From assembly GCA_016718035.1 (NCBI GenBank), contig JADKEK010000006.1, forward strand, positions 317,891-381,890: a stretch of DNA of 64,000 nucleotides, given 5' to 3'. The DNA is from Bacteroidota bacterium. Lineage in GTDB: Bacteria; Bacteroidota; Bacteroidia; Chitinophagales; BACL12. Position numbers and translations under genes: made by a program. Every line of letters starts with the position of its first letter. Position 1 is the stretch's first letter. Below are positions 20,359 through 29,421 of this stretch, in pieces. The notes under the pieces are model-generated. The model did no database searches. It saw only the letters and a list, made by a program, of their open reading frames with translations, and was not told the origin of the DNA.

Positions 20359-21801
20359 ATGGACGACCTGTTTGTATTAATCAAATCATTAACCGAAGCG
20401 GATAAAAAGTACCTTCGGCAATATGCCGCACTTCAGGGCGGGAGTACCAATTATTTGAAACTGTTTAATTATATCGATGAACTCGAATCTTACTCTGACG
20501 AAAACATAAAAACGGCATTTAAAGGTGAAGCTTTTGTTAAACAATTATCTGTAGCCAAAAATTACTTAAACGAAGTTATACTGCGCACATTCCGTTTAAG
20601 TGCCGAATCCGAAACCGCTGAAACTGCTCTGCAACTCCTAATGCTCGACATTCGTTTTCTCATGAGCAAACGGTGTTTATCGCAGGTAAAAAAAAAGTTG
20701 AAACGCGCGCAAAAACTGGCAGAAGAACAGGAGAATTTTATTATATTAATTAATATTTATGCACTGCAACGCAATCTGCTCACCGAATTTAAATTTGAAG
20801 CCAGAGAAAATATTTCTTTCGATGCCATTGCAGAAGAGGAAGAAAACACCATAAAAAAATTAATTAATGTAAATGCTATTTATAATATTTATTGCAAATC
20901 TAAAGTGCTCATTACTTCAACACGAAGAACATTAAATGATAGTAAACAATTACTTGAATTTGATACCTTGTTTAATCATCCCCTGATGTTAGATGAAAGC
21001 ACTGCCTTAAGCAATAGAGCTAAACACTGGTTTTGGAGTGCTTTACATTTTAAACATGTTTATAATACCGATATAACAAAAGACCTGGAATGTTGTTTGC
21101 AACACCTGGCCTTGTTTGAGCGCGAACCGGGTTTTGCCAATACTCGCCCGTTGAGTTATTTGACAGTAGTAAATAATTTATTGGAAGCCTGCAGAGCCAC
21201 GAATAACCTTGCCCTTGCGGAGCAACATATGGGATTGTTACATCAAATAAAAACACATAACAAACGGGAAGAAGACGGGCAAAAAGTTTACATTGCGCAT
21301 CATACCATGTGGATAGCACTCCGTAAAAACGATTGGCATATTGCTGTCGCTATTGCAAAAGATGAAGCCCTGCGTTTGGAAGAGCAACTCATGCTCAAAA
21401 AAGATAGTGTGATTGTTCAATATACTATGATTACCATTGTATTTATCACAGCAAGAGAATGGTCATTGGCCGGTGATATGATAAATAAATTATTATCCAT
21501 TCCTAAAAATGGTATACGAGAAGATATTCTCGAGCATGCTAAACTCATGCAATTGATTTTACAGGTGGAAACACAACAATTTGATATAGCGGCCGGACTA
21601 CATCGCAATATTCGCCGCTCCGTTTCTCCTTATCCGCTGGTGAACTTTTTACTCGATTATTATCGCGACTATTTAAAACAACCTTCCGAACTAAAACACA
21701 TTAAAACTCAATACGCCGAACTGCTGCAAAAAAATATTATTCCTCCTCCCGAGGAATTCCCGGAATTTACCCAAATGGTAGCCTCTATTATTAATAGGTA
21801 A
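20359..21801 (+). CDS. Helical cytoplasmic protein, function unknown
   Basis: This gene encodes a 480-residue protein without a signal peptide, almost wholly alpha-helical, with patterns reminiscent of TPR-like helical hairpins (for example KKLKRAQKLAEEQENFI and NNLALAEQHMGLLHQIKTH). I do not recognise a named domain. Proteins of this type are common in Bacteroidota as conserved hypothetical proteins. It starts 206 bp from the divergent S74/T9SS gene; the spacer (20154-20358) should hold promoters for both. The frame is intact and the ATG at 20359 is the first reasonable start. Confidence 0.75.
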   Translation: MDDLFVLIKSLTEADKKYLRQYAALQGGSTNYLKLFNYIDELESYSDENIKTAFKGEAFVKQLSVAKNYLNEVILRTFRLSAESETAETALQLLMLDIRFLMSKRCLSQVKKKLKRAQKLAEEQENFIILINIYALQRNLLTEFKFEARENISFDAIAEEEENTIKKLINVNAIYNIYCKSKVLITSTRRTLNDSKQLLEFDTLFNHPLMLDESTALSNRAKHWFWSALHFKHVYNTDITKDLECCLQHLALFEREPGFANTRPLSYLTVVNNLLEACRATNNLALAEQHMGLLHQIKTHNKREEDGQKVYIAHHTMWIALRKNDWHIAVAIAKDEALRLEEQLMLKKDSVIVQYTMITIVFITAREWSLAGDMINKLLSIPKNGIREDILEHAKLMQLILQVETQQFDIAAGLHRNIRRSVSPYPLVNFLLDYYRDYLKQPSELKHIKTQYAELLQKNIIPPPEEFPEFTQMVASIINR

Positions 21802-21973
21802 TATTTTTAAATGTGACAGGCAATTAAGCCAAATATTCACAAATAGCCGCCTGTAAGTATTGATAACATTGAATATTTTGTAAAAAAATGTGACATTTTT
21901 TGTCTCGAGCATAATAATACCTGTCTAATCCCTCAAAAAGCCGTTAATTTGTCGTCTAATTCCAATTTTAGCA

Positions 21974-22606
21974 ATGACAAAAATAAAAGCAATAGTTTTT
22001 GATTTAGGCAAAGTAATATTCGACCTGTCCTACGAGCAGGTGATTGCCTATTGGGCCGAAAAAGCGAATAAAGATTATCAGGAATTATTGGATGGGTTTG
22101 TTTACAACGACATTTTTGAACAATATGAACGCGGCGAATTAAGCGATGCTGCTTTTCGTGATGCCGTGCGCACATTTTATCATTTACCTATTACCGACGA
22201 AGAGTTTGATGCCGGTTGGAATAATATTTACCTGGATATTTTTGATGGCATCAATAATTTATTGCGTGAATTGTCCGCTCAATATCATGTTGTGGCACTT
22301 TCCAATACCAACCATATTCATAAATTGGTATGGGAAGTGCGGTATGCCGACACCTTACAGTATTTTGAAAAAATATTTGCTTCACACGAAATGGGTTGCC
22401 GCAAACCTGAACCGCATTGTTTTCACATGGTATTGGATTATTTAAACCTGGCGCCGGAAGCAATTGTTTTTGTCGACGATCATCCTGCGAATATCGAAAC
22501 GGCTAATCGCATTGGGTTACATACCGTTTTGGTGACTTCATTTCCGCAAATGCAACATGATTTAATGAAGATATTAAATAAACAGGAAAATACAATTGTT
22601 GAATAA
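21974..22606 (+). CDS. HAD-superfamily hydrolase, YihX-like
   Basis: This is a 210-residue haloacid dehalogenase-type phosphatase. Motif I is AIVFDLGKVIFD, which keeps the nucleophilic first aspartate but has glycine where the second aspartate of DxD usually sits, as in YihX-like members. Motif II is in VVALSNTN (the serine), motif III is a lysine in GCRKPEPH, and motif IV is IVFVDDHPANI. The cap is a short helical insertion after motif I. It probably hydrolyses a small sugar phosphate in the cytoplasm; the substrate cannot be named. It precedes the DinB-like gene by 44 bp. Confidence 0.9.
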   Translation: MTKIKAIVFDLGKVIFDLSYEQVIAYWAEKANKDYQELLDGFVYNDIFEQYERGELSDAAFRDAVRTFYHLPITDEEFDAGWNNIYLDIFDGINNLLRELSAQYHVVALSNTNHIHKLVWEVRYADTLQYFEKIFASHEMGCRKPEPHCFHMVLDYLNLAPEAIVFVDDHPANIETANRIGLHTVLVTSFPQMQHDLMKILNKQENTIVE

Positions 22607-22650
22607 TCGTTGTTGTAATTAATTTTTACCTATTTATATTATTTTATAAA

Positions 22651-23175
22651 ATGAGTCAGCTATTTATCGGAAAACCGGATTACCAAAATGAACCTGATTA
22701 TTGTGCTTATTTTTTTGAGCTGGTTCCTGAAATCGGATTGCTTGATGCATTAAAACAAAGTTTGGAGCAAACCATATCATTTATTGCATCGCTTACGCCG
22801 GAACAATGGCAATTTGCCTATCAAAAAAATAAATGGACAACTGCGCAGGTAGTTAGGCATATTATTGATTGCGAACGGGTTTACACGTATCGTGCGTTTC
22901 GTTTTTCCAGATTGGATAATACACCTTTAGCAGCTTTTGACGAAAATAGGTATATCGCAAATATTGCTCCTCATTTTTTGGAAAAGGAAACCCTATTAAA
23001 AGAATATGAACATGTTCGAAATGCAACTATTAGTCTGTTTTCCAACATGAACACCGAGATGCTCGATTTTAAAGGTAAATCCGGAGCTGTAAATTATACC
23101 ACGCGCGGTTTGGGATACATGACTGTTGGGCACAACCTGCATCATATTGCTTTTATTCGAAATAATTATCTGTAA
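22651..23175 (+). CDS. DinB-like / YfiT-type metalloprotein
   Basis: This is a 174-residue four-helix protein of the DinB/YfiT superfamily. The metal-binding histidines are visible at KWTTAQVVRHIIDCERVY (one histidine) and near the C-terminus in GHNLHHIAFIRNNY (two histidines spaced as HxxxH). There is no signal peptide. Family members include thiol transferases that act with bacillithiol and others of unknown role; nothing here selects among them. It lies between the HAD gene and the RsmH-like gene on the same strand, with 26 bp to the latter. Confidence 0.88.
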   Translation: MSQLFIGKPDYQNEPDYCAYFFELVPEIGLLDALKQSLEQTISFIASLTPEQWQFAYQKNKWTTAQVVRHIIDCERVYTYRAFRFSRLDNTPLAAFDENRYIANIAPHFLEKETLLKEYEHVRNATISLFSNMNTEMLDFKGKSGAVNYTTRGLGYMTVGHNLHHIAFIRNNYL

Positions 23176-23201
23176 ATAAAATTGTCGCGTAAATTTACCC
23201 T

Positions 23202-24248
23202 ATGGATGATCAACCAAAACATACCCGGAGAATAAGATATAGTGGAACACATCCCAAAACTTTTAAGGAAAAATACAAGGAATTAAATCCTGAACAATAC
23301 GCCGAAGAAGTTGAAAAAATATTGCAACAAGGGAAAACACCTGCAGGTATGCATCGCTCAATTTGTGTGCAGGAAATTTTAGATTTTTTGCAGGTGCAAC
23401 CCGGCCAGGTAGGGTTAGATGCAACTTTGGGCTATGGCGGACATACACTGGAATTATTAAAATGTTTGACGCCCGGCGGCCATTTATTTGCCACCGATGT
23501 AGATAGTATTGAACTGCCAAAAACCATTGAGCGATTAAAAAATTTAGGTTATGGTGAAGAAGTGTTGTCCGTTAGAAAAATGAATTTTGCCGGCATCGAC
23601 CAAATAGCTGCGGAAGCCGGTCAGCTCGATTTTGTGTTAGCCGATTTAGGAGTATCCTCTATGCAAATTGATAATCCAGACAGAGGTTTTTCATTTAAAA
23701 TTGAAGGCCCTTTGGACCTGCGATTAAATCCTTATGCAGGAAAAACGGCAGCTGCTTATTTAAAAACCGTTGATGTAGAAGAATTAACAGATGTATTCAT
23801 CGCCAATGCCGACGAACCACATGCGGCGGCAATTGCCAATGCTATTACTACAACCATTAAAAAAGGCAATCCAATTAATACTACTACCCAATTAAAAAAT
23901 ATTATCACCACCACATTAACGGCATTACCCAAACGCCCCTCCAACGATGAAATTAAAAAAACATGTCAGCGTTGTTTCCAGGCATTACGCATCGAAATCA
24001 ACGATGAATTTACCGTGCTCGATAAATTTTTATCCCGACTTCCCGACGTTTTAAAACCGGGTGGGAGAGTAGCCATTTTATCATTCCACTCCGGCGAAGA
24101 TCGACGCATAAAAAAAGCATTTCAAGCCTTTTACCGCGATGGCATTTTTGCCGAAATTGCCTTAGAACCTATCCGCCCATCTGCCCAAGAATGCAACAGC
24201 AATCCCCGCGCAAAATCGGCGAAGTTGAGATGGGGGGTGATGGGGTAG
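23202..24248 (+). CDS. rsmH: RsmH-family 16S rRNA (cytosine-N4) methyltransferase
   Basis: This is a 348-residue SAM-dependent methyltransferase of the RsmH/MraW family, which methylates N4 of C1402 in 16S rRNA. Signatures are GLDATLGYGGHT (SAM-binding loop), DFVLADLGVSSMQIDNPDRG, KKTCQRCFQALRIEINDE and the C-terminal NPRAKSAKLRW. It has about 45 extra residues at the N-terminus (basic and helical), and AGMHRSICVQEILDFL replaces the usual HxPVL entry. It is not next to mraZ or ftsL, where RsmH genes usually lie. It could be a paralogue with a changed target, so the symbol is tentative. Confidence 0.8.
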   Translation: MDDQPKHTRRIRYSGTHPKTFKEKYKELNPEQYAEEVEKILQQGKTPAGMHRSICVQEILDFLQVQPGQVGLDATLGYGGHTLELLKCLTPGGHLFATDVDSIELPKTIERLKNLGYGEEVLSVRKMNFAGIDQIAAEAGQLDFVLADLGVSSMQIDNPDRGFSFKIEGPLDLRLNPYAGKTAAAYLKTVDVEELTDVFIANADEPHAAAIANAITTTIKKGNPINTTTQLKNIITTTLTALPKRPSNDEIKKTCQRCFQALRIEINDEFTVLDKFLSRLPDVLKPGGRVAILSFHSGEDRRIKKAFQAFYRDGIFAEIALEPIRPSAQECNSNPRAKSAKLRWGVMG

Positions 24249-24551
24249 GGAGAGATGATCAAGCTGATCGCTATGTTTATAATGTCTAATTTAATGGGGG
24301 GCGGTCAATATTAAATGAATTATAAGGTTTTTATGTACTTCTCAATATAGAGGAATCGCCCTATTTCACATTAAAAACGATTTATCTTCAATTTAAATAC
24401 TTAAATATGAACATTATAAATTCGATAATTACTTAAAATATGAAGCGTATTATTAACATTATATAAAACCCCAACATATATATCAGAATGAACACAAAAT
24501 AATAGACAATTCCTATTTCACAAATTGTAGATTAACATACTAAAATTAACA
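24249..24551. other. AT-rich spacer without a gene
   Basis: This stretch of about 300 bp between the RsmH-like gene and the small membrane protein is AT-rich. I see no open frame, hairpin or repeat that I can support. Confidence 0.5.
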
Positions 24552-24746
24552 TTACTTTTTAATAATTAATTTCCGCCCCTTAGTCAACCAAAGTATCGGG
24601 CCAATAAATCCAATCATGGATATTAAAATCCACATTCCTTTAGGTCCATTAAATTCATTTGTAAGGATTTGGAAGATTGCTGCAAAACTAATGAACATAG
24701 AGCAAAAAATTACCAGCATAAATAGAACTACAGAAAACACTTCCAT
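24552..24746 (-). CDS. Small membrane protein, PLDc_N-like
   Basis: This gene encodes a 64-residue protein with two transmembrane helices (about residues 4-29 and 38-54) and a basic C-terminus ending KGRKLIIKK. The string GPKGMWILISMIGFIGPILW resembles the short N-terminal domain found before cardiolipin-synthase-type phospholipase D proteins and also as free small proteins (PLDc_N). It stands alone at the edge of the cassette array. Its role is not known. Confidence 0.6.
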   Translation of the reverse strand: MEVFSVVLFMLVIFCSMFISFAAIFQILTNEFNGPKGMWILISMIGFIGPILWLTKGRKLIIKK

Positions 24747-25042
24747 ACATTTATTTATTTATATTTTTAATTATAAGTGGTTATTGTATGAAATGGATTA
24801 AAATTTATTGGTAATTTACATCATTATTATCCCCTTCACAAAATAAACTAAGTAATGCATTTGTAAATAATGATAAATACGCTAACAATTCAGGCTTTGT
24901 ACTTTTCACTACAATTATATATTTCTTATTTTTTCCTTACAAAAATAAGCATTTATTTAACATTATGTAGTTGTCATTACAGTTAACATAAATATGATTG
25001 ATTCGACTTAATTTTTCCTTCGTGGCAGGGCTCCACTCAAAG

Positions 25043-25101
25043 TCCGAGCAGGGTGCTTGCCATCCCTAAAAATAAACAAATCCGGCAAAACCCTGCTCGG
25101 A
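25043..25101. repeat. Long inverted repeat at the distal end of the array
   Basis: The arms TCCGAGCAGGGT (25043-25054) and ACCCTGCTCGGA (25090-25101) are perfect 12-bp complements, extended by TTGCC/GGCAA (25057-25061 and 25084-25088) with a 22-nt loop. It is GC-rich in AT-rich DNA and lies just past the last gene of the orphan array. It could be a bidirectional terminator, a dispersed repeat or a structured recombination site. The rest of 24747-25163 shows nothing else. Confidence 0.75.
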
Positions 25102-25163
25102 AATAATACCTAAATTTATATAGCCTTTAATGCTTCCGGTGTTTGCCTGCTTGCACCGCAAAT

Positions 25164-26027
25164 TTATTTTTCTTGGCTTAAGGTTTTCCTTATTACATTG
25201 CCTTCCTTGTCAAATTCAAGTAGCAAGCCCGTCTCCCTATAATTCTTAATTTTTACCATCGAAGATATTGTTCCATCTTCAAAAAAAGTAAATGCATAAC
25301 CCATGATATAGTCGGTAAAATTTGCATAATCTTGTGAATTGGGATAATAACTTGCTGACTCAAGTAATTTTTGTCCTAAACTATCCCGTATTTCATAGCC
25401 AATTAAATCGTTATTATTGAATATGGATATTGTATCCACTAATATACCATTTTTAAATTTTAAAATTTTGGATATAGCTGAATCTGTATTTCCGTAAATT
25501 TTTAAATAGCCATGAATATTATTACTAGTGATATTAACTTCTTTAATTAAATAGCTCTTATTTTCTATTACACCAAACAGGAACCACGAGCCATTAGATA
25601 ATTGTGATTTAGTTTGTAGTGGCCCTTTATCCTGATTAATAACTTGCAAAATGACGCTATCGTTTACTTGAATTTTTGAATACCATTCCGGACTTTCTTT
25701 ATAAAAAATATGGTCTTCATATGATTTTAAATATTGTGAATTATTACTAATTTCCTCTTTACTAATTGCATCTCCTTTATAAACTATTAGAAACCTTGTC
25801 ATCGGCATTTTTATTACTTTATCTTCAGCTTCAGGTTGATTTGTATAAAAATAATGTGGCGTGAGTGTGTCTGAAATATGAGCAACGATTTCAGTTATTG
25901 AATTTTGACTTATACTTTGATTTAAAATACAATCAAATTCATCTGTCCAAACCACTAAATTTGTTTGTTGTGAACATAGTTTAAAACTATGGAACAGTAT
26001 AATGATTAGTAGGAGAGAAGTCTTCAT
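25164..26027 (-). CDS. Cassette A partner: secreted immunity-like protein
   Basis: This is a 287-residue protein with a signal peptide (MKTSLLLIIILFHSFKLCSQ). The C-terminal half has short repeats of the type 'FEDGTISSMVKIKNYRETGLLLEFDKEG', similar to MORN-like antitoxin or variant repeats. Its ATG overlaps the stop codon of toxin A by one base (TAATG), so the two are translationally coupled and form a pair. By position it would be the immunity protein of cassette A, acting in the periplasm, but that is inference. It has weak likeness to the cassette G partner (34613-35451) in layout. Confidence 0.7.
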   Translation of the reverse strand: MKTSLLLIIILFHSFKLCSQQTNLVVWTDEFDCILNQSISQNSITEIVAHISDTLTPHYFYTNQPEAEDKVIKMPMTRFLIVYKGDAISKEEISNNSQYLKSYEDHIFYKESPEWYSKIQVNDSVILQVINQDKGPLQTKSQLSNGSWFLFGVIENKSYLIKEVNITSNNIHGYLKIYGNTDSAISKILKFKNGILVDTISIFNNNDLIGYEIRDSLGQKLLESASYYPNSQDYANFTDYIMGYAFTFFEDGTISSMVKIKNYRETGLLLEFDKEGNVIRKTLSQEK

Positions 26028-27064
26028 TATTCAGTATTTTTCAAAGTTATATTTGCAGCCCGATCAGTAGATAGATTACTTGAAGTTGACCCTGAACTGT
26101 CAGAATTGCTTATTTTACTTGTTAAATTAAAACGTTCTGTAGTGATTACCGCCCCATAATTATCTGCGGCAAATTTTATTATAAAATCTCTTGTACTTTC
26201 TGCACGTTTTATTGCAAGAGCTTCATTGTTTTTTGTATCTAGGGTGCTTACTGTTTTTTTTAGATTAGTTGCTTTTGGGCTTGCCAGACCTTCAATATTT
26301 AATGTCGCCGATTTATCATATAAAAGGGCTCCTACAATATTGTCTATTGCTAATTGTGTTTCTTCACTGGAGATATTAAACGCCTCTTCGACTTCACTTG
26401 AATTCATGCCTTGGTCTGTATCAAAATAAATTGTTGTATTTAATTGTAAAATATCGGAACCAAATTGGGTATAGGTCTGCCCAAGATTGCCACCATCTTT
26501 TCTAAATTGATTTATCGCTCGGTTATAGGCTTGATTCTCCATTATCGTAGTTTCACTAGATCCATAGGCTTCTGAATGATTCTGCATGTATTTTTTATCG
26601 TATTTAGTTGTAATAATACTGCTAGCGGGACTAGTGTTGTCAATCATAAATGTTGATGGATTATGGTTGCCGCGTTCTGCAGGAGTTAAATATCTGTGAT
26701 TAACTTTATATAGAATAGTTTCTCCCTTAGAATTCCTAAATGTTTCAAAATGAATAATGAATTCTTCTAAACCATCAAGGTCAATGGCTTGAATTGGAGT
26801 ATTCCCTGCAAATTGGTAAGGTGTATAATAAGCATAAGATTTTGAAAGTGGGTCTACACTCAAAAATTTTCCTAGTCTCGGATTATAAATCCTAAACCCA
26901 TAATCATAAATATTGGCCTCCCCATATGTTTCTTTATCACTTTCTTTCCCATTAAACCTGTACCTATACTCACTTCCCCCTTCCCAATTTCGTCCAACCA
27001 ACAACATCCCGAACGGGTCGTGTTTTTTTTGGCTCAAACCCTCTTCCTTTCTGGCAGGAATCAT
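26027..27064 (-). CDS. Cassette A: orphan Rhs C-terminal module with OmpA-like domain
   Basis: This is a 345-residue orphan Rhs tip. After a 15-residue leader (MIPARKEEGLSQKKH) comes the conserved core DPFGMLLVGRNWEGG, then YDYGFRIYNPRLGKFLSVDP and TPYQFAGNTPIQAIDLDG. The variable part (from about residue 100) ends in a segment with OmpA-like features: IYFDTDQ, a helix, ATLNIEGLASP, and NNEALAIKRAESTRDFIIKF. That would bind peptidoglycan if functional. The leader is part of the 1.7-kb duplicated unit, not of cassette A itself. There is no upstream Rhs body in frame, so it would only become a full toxin after recombination with the expressed gene, or be made as a free protein. Confidence 0.85.
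   Translation of the reverse strand: MIPARKEEGLSQKKHDPFGMLLVGRNWEGGSEYRYRFNGKESDKETYGEANIYDYGFRIYNPRLGKFLSVDPLSKSYAYYTPYQFAGNTPIQAIDLDGLEEFIIHFETFRNSKGETILYKVNHRYLTPAERGNHNPSTFMIDNTSPASSIITTKYDKKYMQNHSEAYGSSETTIMENQAYNRAINQFRKDGGNLGQTYTQFGSDILQLNTTIYFDTDQGMNSSEVEEAFNISSEETQLAIDNIVGALLYDKSATLNIEGLASPKATNLKKTVSTLDTKNNEALAIKRAESTRDFIIKFAADNYGAVITTERFNLTSKISNSDSSGSTSSNLSTDRAANITLKNTE
26954..27019 (-). repeat. Rhs core of cassette A
   Basis: 66-bp copy of the conserved core (GACCCGTTCGGGATGTTG at its 5' end on the minus strand). Matching copies are at 28688, 30364, 31979, 34191, 36432 (deleted), 38143, 40342, 42177 and, inverted, 63267. Confidence 0.9.
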
Positions 27065-27252
27065 GCTTAAATATAACTGAAATTTGTAAATAGTAGAAAC
27101 TTTGAGTGATTTTTACAATCGATTTGAGACATCAATTTCAACTGGTTTAACTTTAGGGGTTCTTACAGTAATAATTTATTTAACTTTTTTTCTTCAGTTT
27201 TGAAAGTATGTCAATGAATTACATTGTAGATTTTCCGAAATAAATATAAATT

Positions 27253-27891
27253 TTACCACATTGCAAGCCAATAAATAATACTATTGTTTGTTTGATTTAA
27301 AGCAAAGCCAAAAGAGTAGCCATTTTTCCAATCTACTGGCATTTGGACATTTTCATCCATATTAAACAAATGGTATTTCTTGTCTCTGTTAGCTTCAATT
27401 ACATAAACCTCAAACATATTTTCAAGTCCAATATCAGCAAAATATATATCTTCATTTTTGTTAAACAAATTAGGTATGGGATATTTTCCTTTGTAACAAG
27501 GCTTTTCAATGATATTTGAATCTAATAGTGGAAAAGTAGACATTTCTAGAGTAGTCTTTGTTTCAAATGGATTAATATATAAAATGCAAGTGTCTCTATC
27601 CAAATAGGAAGCAATATATTTATCTTCTAATAATACTCTACTAATTGAATCATAAATATCAGAACTAAGATCAGGATAAACAAGCACAAACCAAACATTA
27701 TTTTTTTTCGATTCAGTATGCAATGTTGCTATATAGTTTTCAGCTAAGGGGTATTCAGGAAAATGCATTGTTAAAGTGGAATCGAATCTATTTTTATATT
27801 CCAAGTATTTATTAAAATCAGGAACTTTTTTTGATGCACTGCATGTCCCAATAAAAATGCAGAAAGAAATGCAATAAATCTGTATATTCAT
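27253..27891 (-). CDS. Cassette B1 immunity-like lipoprotein (intact copy)
   Basis: This is a 212-residue predicted lipoprotein: a signal peptide with lipobox IGTCS near residue 17, then a soluble domain with no motif I recognise. It starts 18 bp after the stop codon of toxin B, and this order is kept in the second copy (36707-37344), which supports a toxin-immunity pair. A lipoprotein partner suggests protection in the periplasm or at the outer membrane, so the toxin probably acts in the envelope. This copy is intact; the other has lost one base. Confidence 0.8.
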   Translation of the reverse strand: MNIQIYCISFCIFIGTCSASKKVPDFNKYLEYKNRFDSTLTMHFPEYPLAENYIATLHTESKKNNVWFVLVYPDLSSDIYDSISRVLLEDKYIASYLDRDTCILYINPFETKTTLEMSTFPLLDSNIIEKPCYKGKYPIPNLFNKNEDIYFADIGLENMFEVYVIEANRDKKYHLFNMDENVQMPVDWKNGYSFGFALNQTNNSIIYWLAMW

Positions 27892-27909
27892 AAAATCTCT
27901 ATTTTATAA

Positions 27910-28798
27910 CTAAAACAATTGTTCAACTATAACTTTTAACAATTTTAGGTTTATCTGAATTGAATTGTCATTGTTGGAAGGTTGGTTTTCGGGAAATATT
28001 GCCGTTATATTGTTCTCTTGGCCTACTGGTTTTGATAAATTATATCTTACCGTTGAAATTTGACTCCACTTGCTGGAATTTACCTCTTCTTCAAGAATTT
28101 CTTTATCGTTTAGTTTATCTTTAGTCACAAGTTGTTTTTCACCAATCCCAATTTGTTTTAGTACCTGCCTTACTAGTAATTCTTTCACCTCCATCAAATG
28201 GGCCGCTACTAATAAACTGTTTCTCTTCAATTATTACTTCTTCAGCATAATAATATCCATACTGCTCGAAAAGCGCCCTATCAAATTTGTTTTCTAGCTC
28301 AAATTCGCTAAAATCATCTTTGAGAATGTCCATACCTTCAAATACTTGAAATTTTTCGCCAAACATATTATCTGGCCCCAATTTTTCAAATTTGTTAGGG
28401 TCGATATGATTGATATGCAAATTGTTGAGCACCTCTTGAGTTAGAGTTGCTTCATCCTTGATAAATATTACTTCGCCAGTAGTGTGATTTAAAAACCAGT
28501 CGTTTCCATCAATATCAATAAATAATACTGGACAATCAGCTGTAAAAATATATGGAGATAAAAGCGGGTATTTTGCGGTTAAATTATCAACATTAAACCA
28601 TCTTCCTAATCTGTTGTTATAAATTCTGGCACCAAAATCAATTGAGTTTTGTTTTCCCAACATTTCATTTTCACTTTCCTTACCGTTAAACCCGTATCTA
28701 TACTCACTTCCCCCTTCCCAATTTCGTCCTTCCAACAACATTCCGAACGGGTCGTGGTGTGTTTTATTAGAAACATTAGTTGGACTTGCAATTACCAA
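27910..28798 (-). pseudogene. Cassette B1: orphan Rhs toxin, broken by a 2-bp deletion
   Basis: This is the same toxin as 37363-38334, but near 28161 it reads TTTTAGTACC where the other copy has TTTTAGTGTACC. The loss of GT shifts the frame after ITSKAGT, leaving a 219-residue front piece (28139-28798) and an overlapping back piece (27910-28230). The leader is MVIASPTNVSNKTHH, followed by the core DPFGMLLEGRNWEGG, then FGARIYNNRLGRWFNVDN and a toxin region without a known motif. The partner gene is intact. A dinucleotide loss is less typical of homopolymer sequencing error than the other frameshifts here, so real decay is possible. Confidence 0.85.
28688..28753 (-). repeat. Rhs core of cassette B1
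   Basis: 66-bp core; it differs from the expressed copy at 63267-63332 at only two positions. Confidence 0.9.
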
Positions 28799-28923
28799 GG
28801 TTTAAAAATAATAGAAAATCATTAAATGTATATAGTTTGCGCAATTTTGTAGTTGCTTTTAATGGTATAATTAGAACCAGTTTGATTTTACAGGGTATCG
28901 ACAATGATTTTAAAACCTGAATT

Positions 28924-29353
28924 TCATATTTCTATAATTATACCTTGCTCCAAAAAATATTGTTGAAATAACCTTGCTAAGTCCCAACTTGAATGTAAAC
29001 TAGTGATCCAACCAGTGCTGCATTTTTGATAATAGATGTATGCGAATTTATCTTCGTTAATTACAATTTCATAACACACCGTATCTTGACTGCCTAATTC
29101 ACGATACAAACTTAAAGTTGCAACAGGAAATGTCTGACACTTCGTGAAGATTTTACAGATTTATTATCAATAATATCATCAATTTCTTTGATAATTGCGG
29201 ATGAATCAATTACAAAATTAGTTTCAATGGAATTATAGGTCAAAATTCCAAAATATTTAGATGTGGGGATATTCGTTGGTTTTTGAATACTGAGTTGTAA
29301 AACAAAAAAATTACGAATAAAATGAATAGATTTATTCTATAGATATTTTTCAT
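28924..29353 (-). pseudogene. Cassette C partner: immunity-like gene with two frameshifts
   Basis: Three frames on the minus strand form one gene when one base is added twice, in a T7 run near 29300 and an AAAA run near 29150. The product would be about 140 residues with an N-terminal hydrophobic segment (MKNIYRINLFILFVIFF) followed by a domain with SKYFGILTYNSIETNFVID and a C-terminal piece WITSLHSSWDLARLFQQYF. It follows toxin C by 69 bp. The sequence TTAGCAAAATAAT lies just upstream and also precedes the H and I toxins. Confidence 0.65.
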
Positions 29354-29421
29354 ATTAAAATTATTTTGCTAAAAATGCTAAATAACTAATTTTATATAAA
29401 GTAGTTAATGTTTCTCATAAT

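Larger units (their letters stand above)
27024..28758 (-). repeat. 1.7-kb duplicated cassette unit, copy 1
   Basis: This segment is nearly identical to 36478-38213. It holds the end of one core, toxin B, immunity B, a spacer of about 190 bp and a 13-codon leader that opens the next toxin. Homology stops inside the GGTCGTG end of the core at both borders, and the DNA outside differs. Visible differences include a 2-bp indel (GTGT/GT) in the toxin, a 1-bp indel (T run) in the immunity gene and single substitutions. Confidence 0.93.

Noticed and set aside
28070..28297. Plus-strand frame of 75 codons across the broken toxin B1
   Set aside because: Antisense shadow; the same string appears in the second copy only because the DNA is duplicated.
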